From the NCBI GenBank assembly GCA_023213315.1, contig JAKCPI010022146.1, forward strand, positions 23,667 through 87,666: a stretch of 64,000 nucleotides of DNA, given 5' to 3'. The DNA comes from Euborellia annulipes (lineage: Eukaryota; Arthropoda; Insecta; Dermaptera; Anisolabididae). Positions 41,589 to 52,335 of the stretch are shown here, piece after piece; the first letter of the stretch is position 1, and each line of letters starts with the position of its first letter. The position numbers and the translations under genes were made by a program. Under the pieces are notes generated by a model, which ran no database searches, had not been told where the DNA came from, and saw only the letters and a list, made by a program, of their open reading frames with translations.

Positions 41589-43880
41589 GTGGGAAGTTAA
41601 ATTATTCGTTTTCGACATCTTTCTCATTATTTAACTCGTTTAATTTATTATATGGATAATATCACATTTCATGTATAGATAGATTATTGTTCTCATTTTG
41701 AATTTATAATGTTGACACATCCTACCCTCAAAATATATAGATGATAAATGATTTATGATAGAATAAAAAATATTACATTTCGAGACTTATATATACTTCA
41801 CTGCTTTTGTCTAAAGTTTTTATATTAATATAAAAATTTAATAAAATTTTCATGGATTCATTTTTATTTAATAAATGGAATAGTTGAAAATTATATAGTT
41901 TCTTGTTACCTAGATGAAGTAAATTAAACCCAACTTTAAATTTGAATTTTATTATTTAAATTAAGCCATGAACTAACTAACGAGTTTCCTTTGCAACAAA
42001 ATATTCCCTTGATTCATTTTATTTAAGTATTCTTTGAAAAGATTTTTTTTTTGAGCAGAAAGAAAGTTAATTAATTTTTATGAAGTCAATTCATAGAGAG
42101 TAAATATATATATAAGTATTTGAATAGCTATTGAGTAATAAATTCTAAAAATATGCTAAACAGTCGGCCACGCAACGCAAGATAAAGGACATCGACAAGA
42201 GAAAAAGAATAAAAATTTCTTCAACGACTTGTTAATTATGAAGAAACAGGGGTTAGCCCTCAGGGACCGGCCACCTTGTTTAAACGTTTTATTTTAATAA
42301 AATTAGATGGCTTCTGACAGACGTTAAACAGCCTTGTTGAGGACAACCTATCCCGATTTTCCAAAAATTTCTTAAATTAGGAAATAAAAAGAAATTAAAT
42401 TATGTTTATATAAATTTAATTACATAAGCAGAGAAAAATATATATTCCTTAGTGAGCTGTACAAAAACTCAGGTTGCCGACCCCTGCTTCAAAACATCTA
42501 CTGCATAGTGATTTAAATAAACGTAATGATTTTTGAAATTAGTGTATAATACGTCGGTTTTTAATTGCTGAGCTTCAAATACCCAAATGATTAACAAATT
42601 CAATTATTATTACAGAATAATCATCTGAAATTTTTTTTAAAAGTTAGTTTAGAAATCCGGAAACCGGTATGGTCAGCCTGCTCCACTTCCTGCTTTATAC
42701 TAAGTTTAGATAGGTTTGTAGCGTGTTTGAAAATACGTAGCTGGAGGAGGCACCTTATCTTTTGATTTAGAAACTATTATGGCTCAGAGAGAACATTAAG
42801 GCCCTTTTGTTAAGCGCCAAGGTGGAATAATTTCATTTAATTATTATTATTATTATATTCAATTTATTGAATAATAATAACAAGATATTCATTAAGAATA
42901 TTTAGTGTTGTCCTAAATTAATTATTATATCAATTATTTTATGGTAGATGTAGTTAGAATAGAAACAGGCTTATTATCTAAATATATATGACGATTAATT
43001 AATTTCAACGAATTAGGATTATTATGATTTAAATTCAATTTTTTTTTTTGCTAATTCTATGAAAATTATGTTATTCATAGAACAAATTATCGATGGTGTA
43101 ATTGTAAATTGTTAAGTTATTTTTTACAGAAGAGGTATAAAAATGATTTTATCATAATTATGGATGTGAAATTATTTCTTTTGTGATTTTTTTTTTTTTT
43201 TTATTTATTTTACGTTGGGGATGAATAAAATTTCATGTTGCTCACCAAAAAATAGCATTAAAATCATTATTGTATTTGTAAAATTTATAAATGACTTACT
43301 AGAATTTGCAAGTAGATATGGAGTATATAATTTATTGGTGTTCATTTATTATGACGAGGATGAAATATTGTTAAATAAATAATGCAATGATGAATTTAGG
43401 AAAAGAAAATATTTTTTCTTGCATCAATATTTAAAAATCAGTTGTTTGCTAAATTTTTAATTAAAAATTTGACAAAAAAATCTTCAATTAAATAAATTAT
43501 TTTTTAATTAAAAAAAAAAATTGATAGGTGATGTGAGAAGCTGAGAATAAAATATTTTTCTTTTTTTTTATATAAGAATTTTTAATTATAAAATGTCGGA
43601 ACCGTCTTGCAGGAAAATGATTAATTAAACTTAACATGTCGATATTATTGTAACATAGAATGTCACTTGCATGTCGATTTCGTAAATTAGCTTTCGAACT
43701 GAGTGAGAGAGATAGAGAGAGTTTGCTGAGGACAGAAATGGGCCCCAAATTATACATATTAAAGCATTAGAGCATCGACCCCTTGAATGCCATCTCTTCA
43801 AAATTACGAGTATATGCTGACAAGTGCGACGATTTATTAATTATTCAGGCAATTTTATACACACATTATATAGTAGTTCC
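41589..43880. other. Non-coding stretch
   Basis: Mostly AT-rich. 42150-42360 is a less AT-rich, non-repetitive patch (CGGCCACGCAACGC; CAGGGACCGGCCACC) without supported exons. The frame at 43497-43757 is unremarkable. Confidence 0.35.
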
Positions 43881-44000
43881 GGATTGACCGAGCTGGAGCT
43901 CGGTTGTTTTTTTATTTTTTTTTTTTTTTTTTTAGAAAATTGAAAAAAAAAAAAAAAAAAACTAAAAAAGTACATCAGTAAAGTACTAGTACTCGAAGTT
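43881..44000. repeat. Short repeat GATTGACCGAGCTGG joined to HCE scrap
   Basis: TTCCGGATTGACCGAGCTGG, a T/A-rich middle and AGTACATCAGTAAAGTACTA are found here. The same order is seen at 44605-44745 (TTCCGGGTTGACCGAGCTGG ... GTACATCAGTAAAGTACTAG). The second half is HCE interior; the first half is not seen in other HCE copies. Confidence 0.55.
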
Positions 44001-44125
44001 TTTTAAAGACGAGTAAAAATGTGGTTTCGAAAAAAAAGTATCGATATTTGTACTTGATATCGTATCGAAAGGAAAGTATCCATACCAATTAGTATCGAGT
44101 TTAATTAATCAAAACGTGAGTTTAC

Positions 44126-44360
44126 CTGGTGAGGATGAAAAGAAAGGAGCAGGCATGGAACACAATGAATATAATCAGATGATGTGTCGGTATCGTGGAT
44201 TGTTGAGGAAGGAAACATTTGATGAGATAAGAATAAATACATGTAACTAAATCACAAACTTCAGGCCTACTGAGGCGGCGACGGCAGCGCTGCCACCGCC
44301 GCCGCAGTCGTCGTCGTCTTCGTCTCACAACCGAACAAAGCCGAACTCTCCCGAAGTGCA
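44126..44360 (-). CDS. Candidate first exon with GC-rich leader
   Basis: Minus strand: a GC-rich leader with CGACGACGACGACTG and GGCGGCGGTGGCAGCGCTGC (44273-44330), an in-frame TGA, ATG at 44240-44242 (second ATG at 44216-44218, context ATCAAATG), then an open frame including DTDTSSDYIHC to CACCAG/GTAAAC at 44125. It ends in phase 0. The leader composition resembles a promoter-proximal exon. The overlapping arginine-rich frame is only the antisense-phase reading of the repeat. Protein not recognised. Confidence 0.35.
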
Positions 44361-44604
44361 AGTGAATGTGTAAATGAAAGAAACCGGTTTGATTGTTGGA
44401 TCTATTTTTAATTTCAATAATGAAAATAATATAAAAGAGAAAGATAATTTTTTTCTTAATAAAATAAAATTGAATACGTAATACATTTTTAATATTTTAA
44501 ATGAATAAATAAATAAAAATAGTAAAATTTTTAAATATATAAAAAAAAAAAAGATTTTATTTTATTTATCTATAAAAAATGATTTCTCTCTTGTAAGCTT
44601 AATT
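44361..44604. promoter_or_regulatory. Region where a promoter would lie (unproven)
   Basis: If 44126-44360 is a first exon, its minus-strand promoter is here. The sequence is AT-rich and I see no convincing TATA/Inr arrangement. Confidence 0.15.
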
Positions 44605-44989
44605 GAAAATTCCGGGTTGACCGAGCTGGGGGTAGGTTTTTAATTTTTTTTTTTTTTTTTTTTTTTTTTAAGAAAAATGGAAAAACTAAAAATGTACATC
44701 AGTAAAGTACTAGTACTCAAAAGCTCCCAAAGAAGTGACCTTTCTTAATTTGTTTTCTATACCACGGATGTCAAGTGATCGAATTAATAACAAACGTTTT
44801 TTTTTATTTTTAAAGTGAAACTTTTATTTTATCCACTCAAATTTTTTGGCTCTTCTATCAGCATGTCGTGTTACAAGCCGTGCGTCAAGGGCAGTGACGC
44901 TACAAGTCATGACGTCACAATCCGTGACGACAAAAATAAGAAAGTTGAAATTTAATATATATAACGAATTATGAAAAAATAATTTTTTT

Positions 44990-45233
44990 AAGACTCACAC
45001 TTTTTTCCATTCACACTCACAGATGCCCACAGTCTTTTCGACAACTTAGGCCATATAAGACTTTAGACGATAACCGTTATTGAATATAATATATTTGGTG
45101 TCCAAGCATTCTTATTTAAGCCATTTGTTTTCCAAATGGTATACAAATGGTTTAAATAAAATCATCGGATTGCCTGGAATCCGAACCCGCGAAGCTTGAT
45201 ATGGAAGGCTATAGCCACTACACCAAGCCCCCA
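44990..45233 (-). mobile_element. Full-length SINE1, minus strand
   Basis: Ends (head) with GGCTTGGTGTAGTGGCTATAG on the minus strand and B box GGGTTCGGATTCC. The body is in inverse order with an enlarged central repeat (GCCATTTGTTTTCCAAATGG). The TG-rich tail is at the left. Confidence 0.85.
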
Positions 45234-45930
45234 AACGATGTTGTTATTATTGTTATTATTAACAAGTGCAATGCAAACGCATATATGAATTAAAAATTCA
45301 ACTCTTTTTTTAGTTTTCATTAATTGCATTTTCATTTGAATGTTTACTTAATTCATTTCGTGAAATGAATGATATTTATTTTATATTTTTTTTAGCCCTC
45401 TAAACAATGTTTAATTATGTGATGTTTAGAGGTATGTATATTAATTTTATCGATAATACAATAATAATCAGCAAAAAGTAATGAGTATTTAATATAGTCT
45501 GACATAAATGGATAGCTATAAGCATAAGTTTGTGAATTTATATAATACTATCTATGCTAGAATGCAAATATAAACTTGTTTAATAAATTTATTTTGTTGG
45601 GTTGATTGTGTTTAGTTAATATCCAATTAGTAGTATCCATCCCTCGGATCAAAGTAAACAAAAATGTTGTTTCATTCGTATAGAGATGTTGATAGACAAC
45701 TAAAATAAATCACTCAAGTAAATTGTAACAAATAATAATCCTAAATATTTTCCTCTATCCAATTAACTTTTTTTTTAATCACCTCGCTCCATCTCTCCTC
45801 TCACTTTTAAGGTTTTAATCAATTGAAAAAGCCGGTGAATTAGTGTTTTGTAATCACTATTTAAATAATTAAAAGATTGCATTTCGAGAGAAAGATTTTT
45901 TTAAATAAAATTGAAATTTTTTGTTTATTT
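45234..45930. other. AT-rich, nothing recognised
   Basis: No frames or repeats of note; (GTTATT)n at 45242-45262. Confidence 0.4.
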
Positions 45931-45977
45931 TTACTTTCTCTTACTTATATGTATATGTTAATATATATATACTTATA

Positions 45978-46301
45978 CATAGGCGTAGCCAGGCGGGGGG
46001 GGGGTTGGGGGGTTCAAACCCCCCCCCCCATTGGACCCAAGCCATGACTAGATATTTCCCGGTATTTTAGGCCTATACATAAAATTAAGAGATTTGCATT
46101 ATTTTATTGCCTGATACGAGTTGAAAAATTGCGGCACTTAATTAAGAAAGGGCGGGCCCGAGCCACCTCGAGGGGGGGTCCGGGGGGGGCTAGCCATATA
46201 TTTAATTAGACGCCTTATACTGCCCTATTAGTCGGGGTGGGGGGGGGGGGGGAATAATCCTAAACCCCCCCCCCCATCAAAAATCTCTGGCTACGCCTAT
46301 G
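45978..46301 (-). mobile_element. hAT-type element (sister of 30359-31013)
   Basis: Ends CATAGGCGTAGCCA and GGCTACGCCTATG, C/G tracts next to the ends, and GCCCGAGCCACCTCGAGGGG shared with the other copy in inverse orientation. The duplication is TACTTATA on the left (45970-45977). On the right it is TACTTAT plus A once the second hAT is removed, so it is perfect. Confidence 0.9.
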
Positions 46302-46456
46302 TACTTATTAGGGTTTGGACCCTACCGGTATACCGGTTTTTTGGATAATTTTCAAAAACCGAGAAACCGAGTTTTTTCCGAAAAACCGAATTCGGTTTTT
46401 TTTTTTTAATTTTTTCTTCATTAGGCCTAATACTTGTATTCAAATTTTATAAATTA

Positions 46457-46645
46457 GCCCGTGATCCATGGGTCAGAGAGAAGATATTACAATAGCTTCT
46501 AGTAGCTTAGGGTTTCGGGTTCGCTTCCCGTTCCAAGCGAGAAAAATTTATTTCATTTGAATTGGCTATCAATGATTTGAAATAAATTAGGGATGGGGTT
46601 TAAATGGCCTTAGATGCCGAAAAAGACCTTGGACAAATAAAAAAA
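46457..46645 (+). mobile_element. SINE2 copy
   Basis: tRNA-like head with GGGTTCGCTTCCC as B box, then AAAATTTATTTCATTTGAAT, GGCTATCAATGATTTGAAAT and TAAATGGCCTTAGATGCCG. The last block resembles the TAAATGGCCTAAGTTGCCG of SINE1, so the families share a 3' domain. Confidence 0.65.
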
Positions 46646-46695
46646 AAATTATAGATTATTTATATTTTTTCTCCTTTTTTATAATACTTAAATAA

Positions 46696-46980
46696 TCTAT
46701 ATATAATAATAGCGGAGTGTCGGTCTATCCGTCCGTCTGTCTCGCTCTGTTTGGCCAACTTTCCGTTGGAATTTTGAAACCGAAATTTTGCAGGCTTATA
46801 GAGGACGTTATGGAGAGTCCAGGAAAAATACTCGGGTCCCGAAATTCCTACAATTTTTATTTGAGTTATTAATTCATAAAGTTACGATTTCTCCCATAGG
46901 AAATGTATAGAGAAATTTGTGTATTTTTGTATTCTATGAATGTAAACAAATCCTCAACCAGGCACTGGATCAGAATAGTA
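46696..46980 (+). mobile_element. Helitron-like 5' piece
   Basis: TCTATATATAATAATAGCGG after A, followed by CCGTCCGTCTGTCTCGCTCT and GTTGGAATTTTGAAACC, as in the small element at 49-164. No 3' hairpin/CTRR is found before the next SINE, so it is truncated. Confidence 0.45.
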
Positions 46981-46989
46981 GTAATAATA

Positions 46990-47117
46990 ATTTTTTTTGA
47001 CAAGACATGTGAGTGATTTTTATTGATGAGGCCAAACATCCCATGGCCCTCGGGAATCAAACCAGGATCTCCGCCTTTCCGGGGCATAGGCGTGCTATCC
47101 ATTGACCAGGCCACCGG
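46990..47117 (-). mobile_element. tRNA-derived SINE (SINE3), minus strand
   Basis: Minus strand: GGTGGCCTGGTCAATGGATA (A box), CGCCTATGCCCCGGAAAGGC (anticodon arm-like hairpin), GGTTTGATTCCCGAGGGCC (B box), then GATGTTTGGCCTCATC. A third tRNA head, distinct from SINE1 and SINE2; single copy in this window. A SINE1 scrap (TTCGGATCCCAGGCAGTCCG) follows at 47123-47175. Confidence 0.6.
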
Positions 47118-47725
47118 AATTTTTTGGTTCGGATCCCAGGCAGTCCGATGATTTTATTTAAGCCATTTGGAGTGGCAGGCAGGGGCGCAGTTATTAAAAA
47201 ATAATTATATAAAATTTTGCTTTGAGTATTTTTTTATTTTTTTTTCCTTGATTTACATTTGAAAAAAAAAAAACCGTTTAAAACCGGTTTTCCGCTTTGC
47301 GAAAAACCGAAAAACCGGTTTTCAAAATTTTCCGGTTTTCCAAACCCTAGTACTTATATATAGAGAGAAAGTATTGGATTCATGTCAAAAATTCGATGCC
47401 GAGATTTTGATGGATCTTCACGTTTAGAGGTCCCTTGAATCCAAAAAAGTGGTTTTCGCGACATGGTCTGTCTGTCTCTGTGTGTTTGTGTGTGTCTGGG
47501 TTCAATTTAATCCATGAAGGAATTGAGCTAAGAGGTTGAAATTTTATATTTAAGTTAGGCACCCCCCTAGGGCGTGAAAATAAGTTTTCTCAAAATTCGC
47601 TCCAACGATATTGCTTAAAATCTAAAAATCAATTATTTTGTAGATGCTCTTTAAAATGTATATTCTCATTTTGCCATTGAAATCTTTTGAAGACCACTTT
47701 ACTCTTGCACAAATTCATTTGTTTA

Positions 47726-47960
47726 GACCCTGTTATGCAATGGTGTGTCAAAGACCAAAAAAAATTCAAAAATGAGTTAAGCACGGAATATTGTTTCAAA
47801 TGCTTTAATTAATAGTATTTTTTATGAAATATGTCCTGAAAAAATTTATATTTAATGTTACTTGCACAATTGACAAGAAAAATTATATAGAATCCAATGT
47901 AAACAAAAAACTTTATTGTTGATTTTCTCAAAACTCGATGTTTGGTCTTTGACACACCAA
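47726..47960 (-). mobile_element. GACCCTGTTATG MITE, truncated copy
   Basis: Starts with GACCCTGTTATGCAATGG and GTGTGTCAAAGACC, and the other end is cut after GGTCTTTGACACACC. The interior is the inverse of the copy at 48258-48516. Confidence 0.75.
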
Positions 47961-47964
47961 AAAA

Positions 47965-48003
47965 GAGTAAATATATTATATTATAATATATTTACTCTTT
48001 TTT
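47965..48003. repeat. AT-rich palindrome
   Basis: AAAGAGTAAATATATTATA and its complement TATAATATATTTACTCTTT are directly adjacent, at the truncation point of the MITE. Confidence 0.8.
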
Positions 48004-48029
48004 TAATAAACACTGTATACAAAACTTTA

Positions 48030-48235
48030 TCGATCTGGCTGCATGCGTTTCAAGCAATCGTGTTCACACACACACAGACAGACGGACACACAGACATAAT
48101 GCCAAACATGTTTTTTTTTTTTTTTTTTTTTTTTTGACTCAGGGAGGCCTAAAATGTGGAGAAACATCAAAATTTCGAAGTGGAATTTTTTACGATTACA
48201 ATACTTTCTCTTTATATTCTATACAAGAAAGTAAA
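48030..48235 (-). mobile_element. Diverged HCE-related 5' part
   Basis: Minus strand order: cap-like ACTTTCTTGTATAGAATATA/GAGAAAGTATTG, TTTGATGTTTCTCCACATTT, GAGTC, then a GTCTGTGTGTCCGTCTG array. The plan is that of HCE, but the sequence is very different; a separate subfamily. Confidence 0.5.
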
Positions 48236-48257
48236 AAAAAAACTTATCTAACTCATA

Positions 48258-48516
48258 TGGACCCTGTTATGCAATGGTGTGTCAAAGACCAAACACCGAG
48301 TTTTGAGAAAATCAACAATAAAGTTTTTTGTTTACATTGGATTATATATAATCGGGGGGGGGGTTTTTCTTGTCAATTGTGCAAGTAACATTAAATATAA
48401 ATTTTTTTAGGACATATTTCATAAAAAATACTATTAATTAAAGCCGTTAATATTCCGTGCTTAACTCAATTTTGAATTTTTTTGGTCTTTGACACACCAT
48501 TGCCTAACAGGGTCCA
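48258..48516 (+). mobile_element. GACCCTGTTATG MITE, complete
   Basis: 259 bp with about 34-bp terminal inverted repeats (TGGACCCTGTTATGCAATGG ... CCATTGCCTAACAGGGTCCA), flanked by TA on both sides (48256-48257, 48517-48518). TA targets and end structure fit Tc1/mariner-type mobilisation. A 10-G tract is at 48355-48364. Confidence 0.8.
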
Positions 48517-49224
48517 TATAGGCCTATATAGCACTGAGATTGCAACATCTCCCACCATTTTCGAGCAACTTTTTAACCTAATGACAAGCTATCAATCAAA
48601 ATGTTGTTTTATTTTGTATTATAAAAAATTAAATAGGCACGAAATTACATCCCATACATAATATCCGCAAAGTCAATTCAATAGATTAAAAGGTGGTGAC
48701 AATCGCTTTAAATTGATGCAATAGGAGGAAAAAAATTAGATTAATTTTTAAATGGACAGGTATTTATTTTGTAATCCAGTGGCTATAAAAAACATTTTTA
48801 TCAAATGCTGATATAGGCCTATTATTCATATAGCCTATGTTTACGTCAAATAATAAATATGCATTCATATAAATCATATTGTAATTTAGAAAATTTCTCT
48901 ATTACAATCGATTTTATGATTTTCTTTTATTATTCCTTAGGTTTATTATTACATTAACAAATATAATTTATAAATATACAAATTTATATTATATATCAAG
49001 ACAATTTTCTTTTGTTTGATTATCCACATAATGAATAAATAACAAAATATATATAATATTGATTGAAAAATATTTTTTCAAATTTAAAATACTTTATTAT
49101 TATTATTCAAATTAGTTTAATGTTTGGTTTTTTTGTGTTTTCAAAAAAAAAAAAAAAAAAAAAAAAAAAACATGTATGGCTTAAAAGTTATTCAATATTT
49201 TTTGCACAGAGTGCTGCTTAGCCA
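48517..49224. other. AT-rich, nothing recognised
   Basis: Two TAGGCCTA octamers (48519, 48813) and a 30-A run (49142-49170). No gene. Confidence 0.4.
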
Positions 49225-49500
49225 GGCGCTGGAGGTAGTTGAGTGTGCAAAATTTGAGGACCGAATTCTGACAATGGATTTGGGCTAAGAATAGCTCCCA
49301 GAATAAGGATCCGGATCTTGCCGGGCCAATTTTTGGTCCAATTTTTTTTTCCCCCACCCCATAGGAAATCAATGGAGTGCATGCTAAGATGATGTGAAGA
49401 TTTGCAATTATGGTCAAATTCGAGTACTTAAAACCTCAAACAATGAAAAACTGTCTTGTCAGCAACTGAGGGGATCCTCTAGAGTCCCCTGAGAAGTACT

Positions 49501-50204
49501 ATCTTGCCACCAGTTGTGGTGGTCCCCTCTAACCCCTTCATCTCTTTTCTCTCTCTTTGTTATAAATTTAAATATACGGCTTTAACACCATGCCAAATTG
49601 TGGGGACCGGCAATTATGTTCATAATCCACTACCTGGTATCCCAATCAATGAAAAATACTATCTTGCCGCCAGCTGCGGTGGTCCTCTCTAACCCCTTTA
49701 CCTCTTTTCTCTCTCTTTGTTATAAATTTAAATATACGGCCTTAACATCATGCCAAATTGTGGGGACCGGCAATTATGCTCATGATCCACTAGCTGGTAT
49801 CCCAATCAATGAAAAATACTATCTTGCCGCCAACTGCGGTGGTCCCTCTAACCCCTTCACCTCTTTTAACACTCTCTGTTATAAATTTAAATATACGGCT
49901 TTAACATCATGCCAAATTGTGGGGACCGGCAATTATGCTCATAATCCACTAGCTGGTATCCCAATCAATGAAAAATACTATCTTGCCGCCAACTGCGGTG
50001 GTCCCCTTTAACCCCTTCACGTCTTTTATCTCTCTCTGTTATAAATTTAAATATACGGCCTTAACATCATGCCAAATTGTGGGGACCGGCAATTATGCTC
50101 ATAATCCACTACCTGGTGCTCCAATCAATGAAAAATACTATCTTGCCACCAGTTGTGGTGGTCCCCTCTAACCTCTTCACCTCTTTTATCTCCCTTTATT
50201 ATAA
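49501..50204 (+). repeat. 160-bp tandem units, left arm
   Basis: Units start at 49501, 49661, 49821, 49980 and 50140 (each ATCTTGCC...), so the period is 159-160 bp. Each contains CCAAATTGTGGGGACCGGCA, a CTCTTTTCTCTCTC tract and CCCAATCAATGAAAAATACT. The open frame of up to 137 residues (49598-50011) arises because one unit lost a C before the TAA that closes the others; it is not a protein gene. Confidence 0.92.
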
Positions 50205-50211
50205 ATACACC

Positions 50212-50985
50212 AGGTAGTGGATTATGAACATAATTGCTGGTCCCCACAATTTGGCATGATGTTAAAGTCGTATATTTAAATTTATAACGAGAGAGAGAAA
50301 AGAGGTGAAGGGGTTAAAGGGACCACCGCAGTTGGCGACAAGATAGTATTTTCATTGGTTGGGATACCAGCTAGTGGATTATGAACATAATTGCCGGTCC
50401 CCACAATTTGGCATGATGTTAAAGCCGTACATTTAAATTTATAACAAAGAGAGAGAAAAGAGGTGAAGGGGTTAGAGGGGACCACCGCAGTTGGCGGCAA
50501 GATAGTATTTTTCATTGATTGGGATACCAGGTAGTGGATTATGAACATAATTGCCGGTCCCCACAATTTGGCATGATGTTAAAGCCGTATATTTAAATTT
50601 ATAACAAAAGAGAGAAAAGAGGTAAAGGGGTTAGAGAGGACCACCGCAGCTGGCGGCAAGATAGTATTTTTCATTGATTGGGATACCAGCTAGTGGATTA
50701 TGAACATAATTGCCGGTCCCCACAATTTGGCATGATGTTAAAGCCGTATATTTAAATTTATAACAAAGAGAGAGAAAAGAGGTAAAGGGGTTAGAGGGGA
50801 CCACCGCAGTTGGCGGCAAGATAGTATTTTTCATTGATTGGGATACCAGCTAGTGGATTATGAACATAATTGCCGGTCCCCACAATTTGGCATGGTGTTA
50901 AAGCCGTATATTTAAATTTATAACAAAGAGAGAGAAAAGAGATGAAGGGGTTAGAGGGGACCACCACAACTGGTGGCAAGATAGT
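50212..50985 (-). repeat. 160-bp tandem units, right arm (inverted)
   Basis: Inverse copies of the same unit with starts near 50342, 50501, 50660, 50820 and 50980. Unit-to-unit differences (for example ACCACAACTGGTGG at the outermost unit in both arms) pair up by position between arms, suggesting the whole arm was duplicated in inverted orientation after the tandem array had formed. Confidence 0.92.
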
Positions 50986-51261
50986 ACTTCTCAGGGGACT
51001 CTAGAGGATCCCCTCAGTTGCTGACAAGACAGTTTTTTCATTGATTGAGGTTTTAAGTACTCGAATTTGACCATAATTGCAAATCTTCACATCATCTTAG
51101 CATGCACTCCATTGATTTCCTATGGGGTGGGGGTAAAAAAAAAATTGGACCAAAAATTGGCCCGGCAAGATCCGGATCCTTATTCTGGGAGCTATTCTTA
51201 GCCCAAATCCATTGTCAGAATTCGGTCCTCAAATTTTGCATACTCAACTACCTCCAGCGCC

Positions 51262-52335
51262 CGCTCTAGCTAGCTTTTTTGAATATTTAAATATTATTTT
51301 AAGAGGATTATAAAAATTTTATAAAAAAAAAAACTTATCAAAAGTGATGAATTGTTTTTTTTTTTTCTGGTTAAAGTAAAACAAAATTATGGAGATGATT
51401 CTTAAATTTTGAAAAATGCATCAAAACTTATTTCTTTAATCAGGTTTTTCCAAGAGTTGGAAAACAATTTTTTGATGAAAAATAGAAAAATTAAAATTCC
51501 TCTCTTTATTTTTGTAATTTAATTAACCTAGTCAACTTCATCCAACTAAATCATTCAAAAAGCCAATATCTTGATTTGAAAATTTGAGAAAATTTTTAGT
51601 GGTGCTGGTGGTTTATGGAATGAAAAAAGAGGGAAAAAGTATTTTCTATAAAATCCACTTTTGATGAATATTTTAAAAACTATTCTAGACAATTCATATA
51701 AAATAAATAAATTTTCTTTAGAAAGGAAATTCTCTGATGTTATTGAAAAGTTAAAAAATTTTACTAACAAAAAAGCGCAGTTAAATGATGAGAATATTTT
51801 TTTATCTTTTTACTCAATAATGTCTAAAAGGGAATTTGAATGTTTGTCTTTGAGTTATTAAAAGTGATGAAAAACAAAATATAAAAAAAGGTGGATTTAA
51901 ATAACTGTAGTAACATCAATAAATCAACCCCCTGAGGGATTTGAATCCCTTTAATATTCTTATCAGTATTTTTTTTTTTTTTTTATAGGAAGGATTGTTA
52001 GTTGAACCTTTTAAACTCTCCTTTAGTGGAAATAGTCAAAGTTTTAGAGATAACTTAAATCCATTTAAAAAAAGAGGCTTAACTAAACATTTTATTTAAA
52101 AGAAAAGTTCTATTGTTTTAATTTATAAAATAAAATCTATAAATTAAAACATAGAAAAAGAGTTAACAAGTGAAATATAGTTATGGGACTAGTTTAAACA
52201 ATTACTCACAATCAACAATTGAAAATGCGTTGTATTTTAAATGTTGGCTGCTTGAAATAAACAAGTAAGTTTTCAAAATTTTAATCTCATATTTGGATAT
52301 TTTATACTGTACATAACAGAAAATCCCTAAATAAA
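51262..52335. other. AT-rich non-coding stretch
   Basis: Overlapping chance frames at 51555-51861 on both strands. No repeat family recognised. Confidence 0.4.

Larger units (their letters stand above)
46309..47349 (+). mobile_element. hAT-type element with AAAACCGG subterminal repeats
   Basis: Terminal repeats TAGGGTTTGGA and TTCCAAACCCTA; perfect 8-bp duplication GTACTTAT (46301-46308, 47350-47357). Subterminal regions are full of ACCGGTTTT/AAAACCGG. The interior is a mosaic of SINE2, a Helitron-type piece, SINE3 and a SINE1 scrap, with no transposase. Confidence 0.9.
45931..47712 (+). mobile_element. HCE copy split by nested hAT elements
   Basis: The cap hairpin starts ACTTTCTCTTACTTATATG, is interrupted at 45977, and resumes at 47358 with ATATAGAGAGAAAGTATTGG. 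The body continues to GAAGACCACTTTACTCTTG and stops where the GACCCTGTTATG MITE begins, so the 3' hairpin is lost. Confidence 0.85.
49225..51261. mobile_element. Giant foldback element with tandem-repeat arms
   Basis: Outer ends GGCGCTGGAGGTAGTTGAGT and ACTCAACTACCTCCAGCGCC start arms of about 1 kb each. Each arm has about 275 bp of unique sequence (TTGAGGACCGAATTCTGACA; GATCCGGATCTTGCCGGGCC) followed by five near-identical 160-bp units. The arms meet at about 50205-50211. No protein is encoded between them. Structure is like Foldback and Galileo-type elements, whose long terminal repeats contain internal tandem arrays. No target duplication was identified. Confidence 0.85.

Noticed and set aside
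44122..44361. Arginine-rich 79-residue frame
   Set aside because: It is an alternative reading of the CGA/GGC trinucleotide leader; the frame ending in the donor with phase 0 and an upstream stop is more plausible.
49470..49486. Vector contamination
   Set aside because: The 17-mer lies within element-specific sequence in both arms with no further vector sequence; coincidence is more likely.
49598..50011. 137-residue open frame with repeated peptide units
   Set aside because: It runs through the 160-bp tandem repeats only because one unit lacks a C; the same peptide appears inverted in the right arm, and other units have a stop at the same place.
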